Shown one piece after another: positions 31,528 to 42,271 of a stretch of DNA of 64,000 nucleotides (within the stretch, counting starts at the first letter, position 1; each line of letters starts with the position of its first letter). This stretch comes from Metridium senile (lineage: Eukaryota; Cnidaria; Anthozoa; Actiniaria; Metridiidae), in NCBI GenBank assembly GCA_949775045.1, contig OX459097.1, forward strand, positions 23,281,205 to 23,345,204. Direction: 5' to 3'. Both the position numbers and the translations under genes were made by a program. Under the pieces are notes generated by a model. The model ran no database searches. It was not told the DNA's origin and saw only the letters and a program-made list of their open reading frames with translations.

Positions 31528-32640
31528 GGTTCATCAGAAGACAGTATCATGTATGGTCAACCAGTTGAATACAAAATGTTACACAGTATTGCTACACAGA
31601 CAGATGATTATGGCTGTAACAATGGTTGTACTTCTATGTACATCAATACAGATCCACATCATGTTTCCAACATCTTATCAACATTACCTCAACCACAGCT
31701 AGGTGTTTTAGTTGATGATTAACATGACTTAGATAATGAACATGATGCAGAGAATACCTTGGAAGATGAACAAGAACAAGAACAAAGCCAAGATATGGAT
31801 CAAATATTTTCAATTCCAAGTATGCTTGAGAAAGATGCTTTTTACCCTGGATATACTAACTTGGTTAAAACAAATACAACATTGCCTCAACCACAGCCAG
31901 GTGTTTCAGTTGATGGTGAATATGACTTAGAAAATGAACATGATCCAGAAACATTACCTCAACCACAGCCAGGTGTTTCAGTTGATGGTGAACATGACTT
32001 AGAAAATGAACATGAACCAGAGAATACTTTGGAAGATGAACAAAAACAAAGCCCGGATATGGATGAAATTAGCACAATGTTGAGAGTTCTAGAGGAGCTA
32101 GAGTTTCCCCCTGTAAATAACTTGGTTGAAAAGGAGAATGAAGCAAAGGATGACTCTGCTGGTGATGATAATACTGAAAAGAGGCAGCTTGATGAAAGAG
32201 AAAGATGTAGTTCCCAGCATAGTGAGAAGTCCTTGAAATGTTCTTATTGTTCAAAGCAATTTAAATACAAATCAAAACTCACTCATCATCTTAGAATACA
32301 CATTGAAGAGAAACCCTTTAATTGTTCGTTTTGCAAGAAGACGTTTGCATATAATGTTCACTTAAAGAACCACCTTAGAATACATACTGGAGAGAAACCC
32401 TTTGAATGTTCTTATTGTGAGAAGAAGTTTGCACAAAACATTAATTTAAAGAAGCATCTTAGAATACATACTGGAGAGAAACCCTTTGAATGTTCATATT
32501 GTAAGAAGAAGTTTGCACAAAACAGTAATTTAAACAGGCATCTTAGAATACATACCGGAGAGAAATCCTTTGAATGTTCTTACTGTAAGAAGAAGTTTAG
32601 GCATAAATCTAATTTAAAGAGACATCTTACATTACATTAG
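31528..32640 (+). pseudogene. Copy C exon 3: acidic linker with nonsense codon, five C2H2 zinc fingers
   Basis: Acceptor ACATGATTTCAG is intact and the frame starts GSSEDSIMYGQPV. At 31720-31722 a TAA replaces the GAA found in every other copy (GTTGATGATTAA for GTTGATGGTGAA). After the stop the same frame stays open to 32640 and codes a unique insert (IFSIPSMLEKDAFYPGYTN), two acidic repeats, and five intact fingers ending HLTLH. The open remainder argues for a recent mutation, stop read-through, or use of an internal start or exon. A sequencing error would need two adjacent base errors. AATAAA at 32754. Confidence 0.7.
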
Positions 32641-32753
32641 AACACTGCATACTGGAAGAATAACTTGAATCACAAGGGTATAACAGTTGTTTTATATTTA
32701 CTTTTTATGTTTTAAAGTCATACAGTTAGCAATGATTGTGTTTTAAATTTTAT

Positions 32754-32759
32754 AATAAA
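32754..32759 (+). terminator. Copy C polyadenylation signal
   Basis: AATAAA in the TTTTATAATAAATATCAAC context, 114 bases past the stop. Confidence 0.55.
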
Positions 32760-32945
32760 TATCAACATTACAAGTGAACTATGTTTTGTTGTTACTGATA
32801 TCATCGTTAGGTTCAATTAAAGTCAAATATTAAAATAGAATATGGAAGTAGATCAGAAAAATAGATAAATAACAACAGTGATTGTTATAAATAAAGACCT
32901 TTGTTCTTTTAGAGTCACATTACATCATATTATTAAAGTTTGACA

Positions 32946-33430
32946 GTAATATGACATGATCGTCATGTGATCATGATGTGATGTCATTGAATTTGATGTG
33001 ATACGATGTCATGTGATACGCTAATTTACTACGCCTCTTGAAATTATTTTCTCAAACATTTGTGCGAGCAGAATGCACAATAGCAAGGGTACTGAACAAC
33101 CTCCAGGGACACACTGCAGCAACACAAGTTACGTTGTAATGAAATATTGTACTGTTATATTTAGACGTAGCATTTTAAATAAGGTGATACACTGTTTGTT
33201 TATATTAAGAAAAACCTTAAAATGTGAGTTTGTTTGTACAGTATTACTTGCAAATTAAAAGCACGTTTTTATTAGCTTATAATGTTATTTTGTTAATATT
33301 TTGTTATTTTGTTAATATAATTACAAGTAAAAATCAACTATTTTTGACAAGCGATTTGATTGGCATACAAACGAGAAAGGTTTTGCTTATTGTAGAAGTT
33401 TAAATTGTAAAGTTTCAGGTGAGTTTTTTG
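32946..33430. repeat. Conserved downstream block (copy C version)
   Basis: Shares TGACATGATCGTCATGTGATC and GAATGCACAATAGCAAGGGT with 19627 and 61770, but lacks the CTACAGCACTAG segment. Confidence 0.65.
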
Positions 33431-33635
33431 TGAGATATTTCGTACTTCTCACTCTTTCCCGCTCTCGCTGTTCTTCCAACTCGATAGACGTACTGTTCAA
33501 TGTTTGTCGACATTGACAAGTTGACTGCCGACAAAAATATTAGACTCGCTTTATTCTTCCTTTAAAAACAAGTTTTACAAAAGAACAAAGAGTAAAGCTT
33601 ATCGTTCTTACGCTCAATATACAAAAACCCGTTGT

Positions 33636-34010
33636 CGTAATCAAAGCTATAGTCCACACTTTGAAGCCTGCAAAGAATGTCGGCATTTCTTCTCTTGTTA
33701 TCGATTTATTCACAGCAATATTTTGTTTGTATATGTTAATGACAAGTTGCTACATGCAGTGGTAGATGAAAAAAAAAAAAATGTAAACAAATCAACAAAT
33801 TACTTATAATGTTAACTGATTTAACCGGCAATATCTTTGCAGGCTTTACAGCTAGTGCAGACGGAAGAGAAGCACGACGCGAAGCGGATTGATTGTCAAC
33901 ACTTCTTCTCGAGTGTTCTGACAATACAGTACGAAAGGCAAGTTTTGTATTTTTCAAACACGCTTGCTTTGTGCTCTCATAAAGCACTCGCCTCAATCAA
34001 TTAGAATGGC
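33636..34010. mobile_element. Degenerate AATCGTTGTC-type MITE and adjoining inverted sequence
   Basis: CGTTGTCGTAATCAAAGCTA then CCACACTTTGAAGCCTGCAA at the left matches the MITE at 7954; the right end is decayed (ATATCTTTGCAGGCTTTACA). The following AAGCACGACGCGAAGCGG to AAAGCACTCGCCTC stretch is another inverted piece. Confidence 0.5.
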
Positions 34011-34243
34011 TAATTTTTAATAATTACTTTATAAATATATTGTTGTTTATCATAAAGCCCTGCGGTGTGTCAGACTCAGGGGTAATTATAAAAGTATCGG
34101 GTAATAAAGATAGTTAATTTTGAGAAGGATTGTAAATAGAACATGATGACAAAATGAAGTGTATATATATGAGCAGAGTTTGCTTAAGTGGTCGTGAAAT
34201 GTATCGTCGGTAGGAAATGCAGTCATGGTACGGGTGTTATCTA

Positions 34244-36102
34244 TTCTATTCCATTCCATTCCAATCCATTCCATTCCATTCCATTCCATTCCATGCCATT
34301 CCATGCCATTCCATGCCATTCCATGCCATTCCATGCCATTCCACGCCATTCCACGCCATTCCACGCCATTCCGTGCCGTGCCGTGCCGTGCCGTGCCGTG
34401 CCGTGCCGTGCCGTGCCGTGCCGTGCCGTGCCGTGCCGTGCCGTGCCGTGCCGTGCCGTGCCGTGCCGTGCCGTGCCGTGCCGTGCCGTGCCGTGCCGTG
34501 CCGTGCCGTGCCGTGCCGTGCCGTGCCGTGCCGTGCCGTGCCGTGCCGTGCCGTGCCGTGCCGTGCCGTGCCGTGCCGTGCCGTGCCGTGCCGTGCCGTG
34601 CCGTGCCGTGCCGTGCCGTGCCGTGCCGTGCCGTGCCGTGCCGTGCCGTGCCGTGCCGTGCCGTGCCGTGCCGTGCCGTGCCGTGCCGTGCCGTGCCGTG
34701 CCGTGCCGTGCCGTGCCGTGCCGTGCCGTGCCGTGCCGTGCCGTGCCGTGCCGTGCCGTGCCGTGCCGTGCCGTGCCGTGCCGTGCCGTGCCGTGCCGTG
34801 CCGTGCCGTGCCGTGCCGTGCCGTGCCGTGCCGTGCCGTGCCGTGCCGTGCCGTGCCGTGCCGTGCCGTGCCGTGCCGTGCCGTGCCGTGCCGTGCCGTG
34901 CCGTGCCGTGCCGTGCCGTGCCGTGCCGTGCCGTGCCGTGCCGTGCCGTGCCGTGCCGTGCCGTGCCGTGCCGTGCCGTGCCGTGCCGTGCCGTGCCGTG
35001 CCGTGCCGTGCCGTGCCGTGCCGTGCCGTGCCGTGCCGTGCCGTGCCGTGCCGTGCCGTGCCGTGCCGTGCCGTGCCGTGCCGTGCCGTGCCGTGCCGTG
35101 CCGTGCCGTGCCGTGCCGTGCCGTGCCGTGCCGTGCCGTGCCGTGCCGTGCCGTGCCGTGCCGTGCCGTGCCGTGCCGTGCCGTGCCGTGCCGTGCCGTG
35201 CCGTGCCGTGCCGTGCCGTGCCGTGCCGTGCCGTGCCGTGCCGTGCCGTGCCGTGCCGTGCCGTGCCGTGCCGTGCCGTGCCGTGCCGTGCCGTGCCGTG
35301 CCGTGCCGTGCCGTGCCGTGCCGTGCCGTGCCGTGCCGTGCCGTGCCGTGCCGTGCCGTGCCGTGCCGTGCCGTGCCGTGCCGTGCCGTGCCGTGCCGTG
35401 CCGTGCCGTGCCGTGCCGTGCCGTGCCGTGCCGTGCCGTGCCGTGCCGTGCCGTGCCGTGCCGTGCCGTGCCGTGCCGTGCCGTGCCGTGCCGTGCCGTG
35501 CCGTGCCGTGCCGTGCCGTGCCGTGCCGTGCCGTGCCGTGCCGTGCCGTGCCGTGCCGTGCCGTGCCGTGCCGTGCCGTGCCGTGCCGTGCCGTGCCGTG
35601 CCGTGCCGTGCCGTGCCGTGCCGTGCCGTGCCGTGCCGTGCCGTGCCGTGCCGTGCCGTGCCGTGCCGTGCCGTGCCGTGCCGTGCCGTGCCGTGCCGTG
35701 CCGTGCCGTGCCGTGCCGTGCCGTGCCGTGCCGTGCCGTGCCGTGCCGTGCCGTGCCGTGCCGTGCCGTGCCGTGCCGTGCCGTGCCGTGCCGTGCCGTG
35801 CCGTGCCGTGCCGTGCCGTGCCGTGCCGTGCCGTGCCGTGCCGTGCCGTGCCGTGCCGTGCCGTGCCGTGCCGTGCCGTGCCGTGCCGTGCCGTGCCGTG
35901 CCGTGCCGTGCCGTGCCGTGCCGTGCCGTGCCGTGCCGTGCCGTGCCGTGCCGTGCCGTGCCGTGCCGTGCCGTGCCGGGCCGTGCCGGGCCGTGCCGGG
36001 CCGGGCCGTGCCGTGCCGGGCCGGGCCGTGCCGGGCCGTGCCGTGCCGGGCCGTGCCGGGCCGTGCCGGGCCGTGCCGGGCCGTGCCGGGCCGTGCCCGT
36101 GG
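34244..36102 (+). repeat. (CCATT)n to (CCGTG)n to (CCGGG)n pentanucleotide satellite
   Basis: From left to right the 5-base unit changes in ordered zones: CCATT, CCATG/CCATT, CCACG/CCATT, then an unbroken CCGTG run from about 34373 to 35976 (about 320 units), then mixed CCGGG/CCGTG to 36100. All units keep the phase. It makes 630-646-codon open frames on both strands, which are artefacts. It sits between copy C and copy D. Confidence 0.97.
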
Positions 36103-36750
36103 AAGGGTTTTTTTTGACCAAGTAGCGCAAGAGCCTGGAACCTAGTAGTCCGCCATCTTGAAAATTACCCAGAACGCACACAAATCTCAGTTCGCGCCAT
36201 TTCTCGCTATTTCTATTTTCGGACTTTTTCTTTTAATTTAAAACACTCAAAATGCCCTTGTATAAAGGCTGGGATGTCGAAAGAAGAAAGAGGAATTCAG
36301 TGGTGGCAAATGGCTACACTGAATTTGCGAAGATTTTGTGGTTATGTTGTTATTTAATATTGTTTTGAATGGTTTGTAGTTAGAATATTTTGACTATTTT
36401 GAAGCATTTCAACATATCATGATTATAACTCCTGGGGAAGGGGTATTTGACATCAGTAACTGTCCCTAGGGTAGGGAATTTGACAGCTGAAGTAGTGCAA
36501 AATGTCAAATCCCCCATGTATGCCCGGGGTCCCCCCCCCCCCTGGGGCTAAACATTGACAAGTGCATACTACATAATTATCAAATTAATAATGTCCACTC
36601 CTTACTTTGGAACGTGCTGTATATAGAAGATATATGAACGGCAAAATAGAAATCAGAAAGGCCTGCTTTGATAGAAACCTACAGACCCTTGATGAGTCTC
36701 TGGAGTCTTGCCTACTCTAGTAGAGGGGCACCTAAATGATCTTCAACGAA
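36103..36750. other. Intergenic DNA, with a possible small poly-C-ended element
   Basis: CTCCTGGGGAAGGGG at 36430 and CCCCCCCCCCCCTGGGG ending 36547 may be the ends of a small relative of the poly-G/poly-C elements; no target duplication was made out. No gene recognised. Confidence 0.4.
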
Positions 36751-36756
36751 GATCGA

Positions 36757-36760
36757 GGAA

Positions 36761-36800
<40 letters not shown>

Positions 36801-36801
36801 G
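36757..36801 (+). repeat. (ATT)n microsatellite
   Basis: About 14 ATT units after CGAGGAAT. Confidence 0.85.
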
Positions 36802-37766
36802 AAAAAATAGTTTTATCCAAATTTTTTTATATGATTCTTTTTATCAAAAATTAAAAAATGAAAGATAAGAACACATTAATATATGTAATCCTTGTGAGAT
36901 ATCCTCAGAAAATATATAGTTTGTTGACATTCTGGAAAAAAACTAGCAACTTAACAGAGTTCAATGTAGGTAATATAATGAAATTTGTAACACTGTAAAA
37001 AATGTTGACTTAACTTTACTGAACTTACGAGTTTTAGCCCTTCCTTTAGCCCCCCTTTTTTGCAACGATGGTTAAAGCTCCAAAAGTCATTAAAGTTAAG
37101 TCAACCTTTTTTTACAGTTTACAATTTGCCATGTTTCATTATGACGTCACAATGTGTTTTAGTTGGGGATAGAATTGCCGAAAAACAATGGCAATTTCAA
37201 CTAAATCTTCCTTCTCTTTGAAAATTGAGCTCCATATTATCTAGGTTTTATGTATGTTATGTGTCTATGTTTATACTTACATACTTATGGCATTTTGTTG
37301 TCATTTCTTTCCTCTCCGTCTTGTAAATGCAATTTTATGTAATATATAAAATATGAGCGGGAGACCTTGATGGGCATTTCAAAAGGCGAGCCACAGGAGA
37401 GCCCTTTTAAGCCCATAAAGGTTGGACGCAAATATTTTATATTACTTATCAAATCCCGGCCAACATTCATTAAAACTCATTTACTAATTAGTTATTTAAG
37501 AAAAGTCCAAGATTAAGGCACAATTCTAGTAATGACGTGATCATTACATTTTGATCATGCGCAGTGTCACTCTTGACATCTCACATTTGAAAGAGGTCTT
37601 GTAAGGCTGCTAGGAAAGTGAGATGGTTTGAAAAACCGGCAAAGGTCGATGATGCGATGAGACCTTTGCTGGTGTTTGTGCCATCAGCACTATAAACTTT
37701 GTTCAAAAACTCATACATAATTAATGAGCTATAAGACCAATTAGATTAGCCTATTTGGTCACATGC

Positions 37767-37860
37767 ATGGATCTTTATATCTGATAAAGGTCATCTTTAT
37801 TAGTATTCTTTATATAAAGAATACTAATAAGGATGACCTTTATCAGATATAAAGGTCCAT
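37767..37860. repeat. 94-bp near-perfect palindrome
   Basis: ATGGATCTTTATATCTGATA and TATCAGATATAAAGGTCCAT are the ends; the centre is CTTTATATAAAG. GACCTTTGCTGG-type motifs on both sides suggest a larger decayed element. Confidence 0.85.
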
Positions 37861-38094
37861 CATACTAGCAAAGGTCTCAGTTTTAACAACTCATCATTGA
37901 CCTTTACTAGAGGCATCAACCGAAACAATGCTATCAAGCTCCTACTATATTATACACAACCTTTCTCAAGTGTGGGATGCCAAATGTGGTGCTTAGTGGT
38001 GCGTGGTGTGATAATGAGAATGCGCAGTGTACCTTGCAAATAAAGTTTGTCTCCAACTTGGACTTTTCTTCAAGAAACTTTTATAATTTAGTTT

Positions 38095-38215
38095 TAATGG
38101 AGTTTTTGAAGCCCTTCAATTAACTCGCAGGTCATGTTTTATCAGGTTTTAAAACACTCAGCTACGCCTCCTGTTTTAAAACCTGATAAAACACTCCTGC
38201 TCGTTTAGTAAACAG
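38095..38215. repeat. Inverted GTTTTATCAGGTTTTAAAAC repeat
   Basis: GTTTTATCAGGTTTTAAAAC pairs with GTTTTAAAACCTGATAAAAC 45 bases on. A relative is at 16030-16110 in copy A intron 2. Confidence 0.65.
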
Positions 38216-38469
38216 TACATAAAGATTGGATCAGATCTTTATCAAAGTTAATGAAACTGATGCATAAAACATCAATCCTTTATTCGGATTTAAAGGTGTG
38301 TACATGTGACCACAATGGACAACCATGATTGGACTAATAGGCCATGAATTATTCATGAATTTGATAATGTGTATTCTCGTAAAGTTGTTATGAATTTATC
38401 CCCCACTGGCAACCATGATCCTTAGCGTTAAGACAATAGAATGTTTTGATGTGACGTCATAGTGAAATA

Positions 38470-38665
38470 GGACAATTCCATTCTATTATCTATTGTTTAT
38501 ATCAAACACAGATACAGCCTATACTAGTTTACTCGCTAGTGTGCATTTAAGTAAGATTAAGTCAACATTGTTATGGTGTTACAAATTTCATGCTATTACC
38601 TATCGTTTCTATCAAACACCAACGCAGCCTATACTAGTTTACTCACTAGTTTTACATTTAGAGTT
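38470..38665 (+). repeat. Three minisatellite units of the copy B intron 2 family
   Basis: GCCTATACTAGTTTACTCGC and TTTATATCAAACAC motifs. Their position, 700 bases before copy D exon 3, suggests this is the remains of copy D intron 2. Confidence 0.75.
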
Positions 38666-39346
38666 CAAAGTAGATGACATATTTGTGGAACACTGTTCCT
38701 TCATTCAGTAGTTGATATTATTTATGCATGACTGGGTCGATCACGCATCAAGAGTTTGCAGTAAGCTCGCGGTTATTCATAACTAACATGAACTGCTGAA
38801 TGAAATATGAACATACCAGGTTTGTGTTCTTAATAATGATAATGGTTATGCCAATCACTGTCATTGATTATTGTTATAATTTTATTCGTAATCATTATTT
38901 GTAATGTTGGAAAAGATTAATAAATATTTTACTTGCTATCTTGAATGTGTTTGGCTAAGAACGGCAATTTAATTTCATAATTAAATAATTAGATTCATTA
39001 ATGCCATCTAACCATCATAATCATCATCACCATTATCATCATCATTATCATCACCATTATTATCATCATCACCACATATCATCATCATTATCATAACCAT
39101 AATCACAACAACAACAACAACATTTTTTTTTTTAATTTCTACCTTGCATGAAATAATTACAATATTTTATAAAAAATATAAATCACAATCATTATCATCA
39201 ACATTATCGTCATCATCATCATCATTATCATCATTACCACATATCATCATCATTACCATAATTTAGTGTTTATGTTGTTAAACAATAGAGATCATCATCA
39301 TCATTGTAATGATGCTACTGACATTGGTTGTATTACATGATTTCAG

Positions 39347-40669
39347 GGTTCATCAGAAGACAGTATCATGTATGGTCAACCAGTTGAATACAAAGAGTCA
39401 CACAGTATTGCTACACAGACAGATGATTATGGCTGTAACAACGGCTGTACTTCTATGCACATCAATACAGATCCACATCATGTGTCCAACATCTCAGAAA
39501 CATTACCTCAACCACAGCCAGGTGTTTCAGTTGATGGTGAAGATGACTCAGATAATGAACATGATCCAGAAACATTACCTCAACCACAGCAAGGTGTTTC
39601 AGTTGATTGCGAACATGACTTAGTTAATGAACATGATCCAGAAACATTGCCTCAACCACAGCCAGGTGTTTCAGTTGATGGCGAACATGACTTAGATAAT
39701 GAACATAATCCAGAGAATACCTTGGAAGATGAACAAGAACAAAGCCAAGATATGGATGAAATTAGCACAATGTTGAGAGTTCTAGAGGAGCTAGAGTTTC
39801 CCCCTGTAAATAACTTGATTGAGAAGGAGAATGAAGCAAAGGATGACTCTGCTGGTGACGATAATGCTGAAAAGAGGCAGCTTGATGAAAGAGAAGGATG
39901 TAGTTCCAAGCATAGTGAGAAGTCCTTGAAATGTTCTTATTGTTCAAAGCAATTTATTTACAGATCAATACTCACTAAACATCTTAGAATACACACTGGA
40001 GAGAAACCCTTTGAATGTTCTTATTGTAAGAAGAAGTTTTCACGAAAGAATCACTTAAACACACATCTTAGAATACACACTGGAGAGAAACCCTTTGAAT
40101 GTTCTTATTGTGAGAAGAGGTTTGTAGTTGGGAGTGAATTAAAGAACCATCTTAGAATGCATACTGGCGAGAAACCATTTGAATGTTCTTTTTGTAAGAA
40201 GAAGTTTGCACGAAAGAGTAACTTCAACACACATCTTCAAATACATACTGGAGAGAAACCCTATGAATGTTCTTTTTGTAAGAAGAAGTTTCCACGAAAG
40301 AGTCACTTAAACGCACATCTTAGAATACACACTGGAGAGAAACCCTTTGAATGTTCTTATTGTAAGACGAAGTTTGCAGAAAAGAGTCACTTAAACACAC
40401 ATCTTAGAATTCACACTGGAGAGAAACCCTTTAAATGTTCTTTTTGTGAGAAAACGTTTGCAGAAAGGGGTGCCTTAAATAAACATCTTAGAATACACAC
40501 TGGTGAGAAACCCTTTGAATGTTCTTTTTGTGAGAAGAAGTTTGTACAAAAGGCTGACTTAATGAGACATCTTAGAACTCACACTGGAGAGAAACCCTTC
40601 GAATGTTCTCACTGTAAAAAGAAGTTTGGGCATAAATATAGTTTAAAGAGACATCTTGCATTGCATTAG
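39347..40669 (+). CDS. Copy D exon 3: acidic linker and nine C2H2 zinc fingers; no own WW exon found
   Basis: Acceptor ACATGATTTCAG is intact and the frame starts GSSEDSIMYGQPV. It has three acidic PQPQP repeats, more than any other copy, and nine fingers, several with RK-x-HLNT helices. Read from the inner ATG at 39368 it gives 433 residues. No promoter block, exon 1 or WW exon is visible between copy C and here; that interval holds the CCGTG array instead. Options: expression from the inner ATG with another promoter, splicing from copy C exon 2 (phase fits), or a silent copy. The frame is fully open, which argues against long decay. AATAAA at 40781. Confidence 0.88.
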   Translation, partial: GSSEDSIMYGQPVEYKESHSIATQTDDYGCNNGCTSMHINTDPHHVSNISETLPQPQPGVSVDGEDDSDNEHDPETLPQPQQGVSVDCEHDLVNEHDPETLPQPQPGVSVDGEHDLDNEHNPENTLEDEQEQSQDMDEISTMLRVLEELEFPPVNNLIEKENEAKDDSAGDDNAEKRQLDEREGCSSKHSEKSLKCSYCSKQFIYRSILTKHLRIHTGEKPFECSYCKKKFSRKNHLNTHLRIHTGEKPFECSYCEKRFVVGSELKNHLRMHTGEKPFECSFCKKKFARKSNFNTHLQIHTGEKPYECSFCKKKFPRKSHLNAHLRIHTGEKPFECSYCKTKFAEKSHLNTHLRIHTGEKPFKCSFCEKTFAERGALNKHLRIHTGEKPFECSFCEKKFVQKADLMRHLRTHTGEKPFECSHCKKKFGHKYSLKRHLALH

Positions 40670-40780
40670 AACACTGCATACTGGAAGAAAAACTTGAATC
40701 ACAAGGGTATAACAGTTGTTTGATATTTAATTTGTATATTTTTAAATCATATTTAACATTGATTGTGTTGTAGATTTTAT

Positions 40781-40786
40781 AATAAA
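40781..40786 (+). terminator. Copy D polyadenylation signal
   Basis: AATAAA in the GATTTTATAATAAATATCAAC context. Confidence 0.6.
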
Positions 40787-40946
40787 TATCAACTTTACAA
40801 GTGAACTATGTTTTGTTGTTACTGACACCACCGTTAGGTTCAATTAAAGTCAACTATAAAAATAGTATATGAAAATAGAGCAAAAAAGTAGATAAATAAC
40901 AATAGTTATTTAACAATAAGTTACCAAAGGCGAAGTGATTAGTATA

Positions 40947-41270
40947 CACTTAATGACTGGTCCCGAGGGAAACAGTTAGTTTTGTTTCCCGAGAATCTCA
41001 ATGTTTCCCGAGGCTCTGGCCGAGGGAAACATTGAGATTCGAGGGAAACAAAGCTAACTGGTTTCCCGAGGGATCAGTCATTAAGCGTTTTGTTATATAG
41101 CTAATCATTTTAGATAAATAAATTAAGAATATTTGAATTTTTATTCAATGCGCTGGGCACTTGTATCCCGGTCGGGATACAGTTAGATTTAACTAGTATC
41201 ACGTGAGCATCTATCAACCAATGAGAATGCTCGTTATATAGTCAAAATGATTAGCTATATAACAACGTAG
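40947..41270. mobile_element. Nested fold-back element downstream of copy D
   Basis: CACTTAATGACTGGTCCCGAG pairs with TCCCGAGGGATCAGTCATTAAG; GTTTCCCGAG motifs fill the arms. An outer pair is GTTATATAGCTAATCATTTT and its complement at 41245. The same element follows copy E at 52757-53090. Confidence 0.8.
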
Positions 41271-41288
41271 AATATTTACCGAAGCCGC

Positions 41289-41952
41289 GAATCGTCGGGT
41301 GGGCTTACGGCCGTGAGTTATGAAACGTGTTGGTCCTAACCTCTACCATTTGCCTCAACCCCGGATGATTAGCTTATAGTAGGACTATCTACTTATCTCC
41401 CCTTCGGCTCACCTTAATTCCCTTCCTATTTTTACGTCCCCTCCTTCCCTCGAGACAGTCACGTATATCCACACGAACTCGAGTTCACTTTGCGCCTTTC
41501 TTTATTCACATCGTTATTTTATATTGCCGTTATTTTTACATTATTTTTACATTTTTATTTCCCCCTTATTTTTTATTCTTATATATATATTTATTATTAT
41601 TTACTCGTTATCATTATTATTACCATTTATTATTCATAACATATTTTTATTCTCACTTCTCTTTTATGAATTTCTTTCACCATTATCATACCACTGTTCA
41701 CTCCACATATTTACCTGTTCCATTCAACCTCAATTTGAAACTCCACTTATATTCACACTTACTTTCCACGACTTGCACTCTACAACTCTTACATCCACAC
41801 ACACCTTCCCTCCATTGATGTGTTGGTACGAATACCGGCTTTTTAGCATGTCATTTAGCATCGACCTAAATTCCTATCCATTCGCATACATTTATTTTTT
41901 TATTTACATACAGGTCTATGCATTTGCACATGACTCTTTTTTTAATAAAAAC
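41289..41952. mobile_element. About 660-bp insertion absent from the copy E paralogue
   Basis: Copy E reads straight from GAAGCCGCTCGACG to ATAATCACGGAGCC at 53100-53125; here the two sides are parted by T-rich sequence starting CGTCGGGTGGGCTTACGG and ending TTTAATAAAAACAT. The A-rich end is compatible with a retroposon, but no coding domain is recognised. Confidence 0.55.
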
Positions 41953-42271
41953 ATAATCACGGAGCCTGAGGTGAATAATTGTTTTAGTATTTTTATATTA
42001 CCCTGAATTGAGGCTGTACCTGTGCAAATGTGCATTTTGTCAAATAGAAGTACAGCGGTGCTAGATAATGTGAAACTGGTCTATATTATTCGTTTGCATT
42101 TCAACCATCCATCCATTCATTGTTTTGTTAATTCATTTATTCACCCATTTCTTATAATAAATTTAATGACTCGCTCATTCGTTTGTTTGTTCGTTCATTT
42201 GCCCATTCACTTATTCATTTTTGTATTGATTGATATATCATTTTGCACAATCTGTTCAGTTTATCAATCCA

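Noticed and set aside
34188..36181. Four overlapping frames of 630-646 codons on both strands
   Set aside because: They are translations of the CCGTG array (PCRAV or HGTAR repeats); a 5-base unit has no stop in these frames. Not coding.
41524..42006. 160-codon hydrophobic frame
   Set aside because: T-rich low-complexity sequence inside a D-specific insertion; no domain, and composition explains the open frame.
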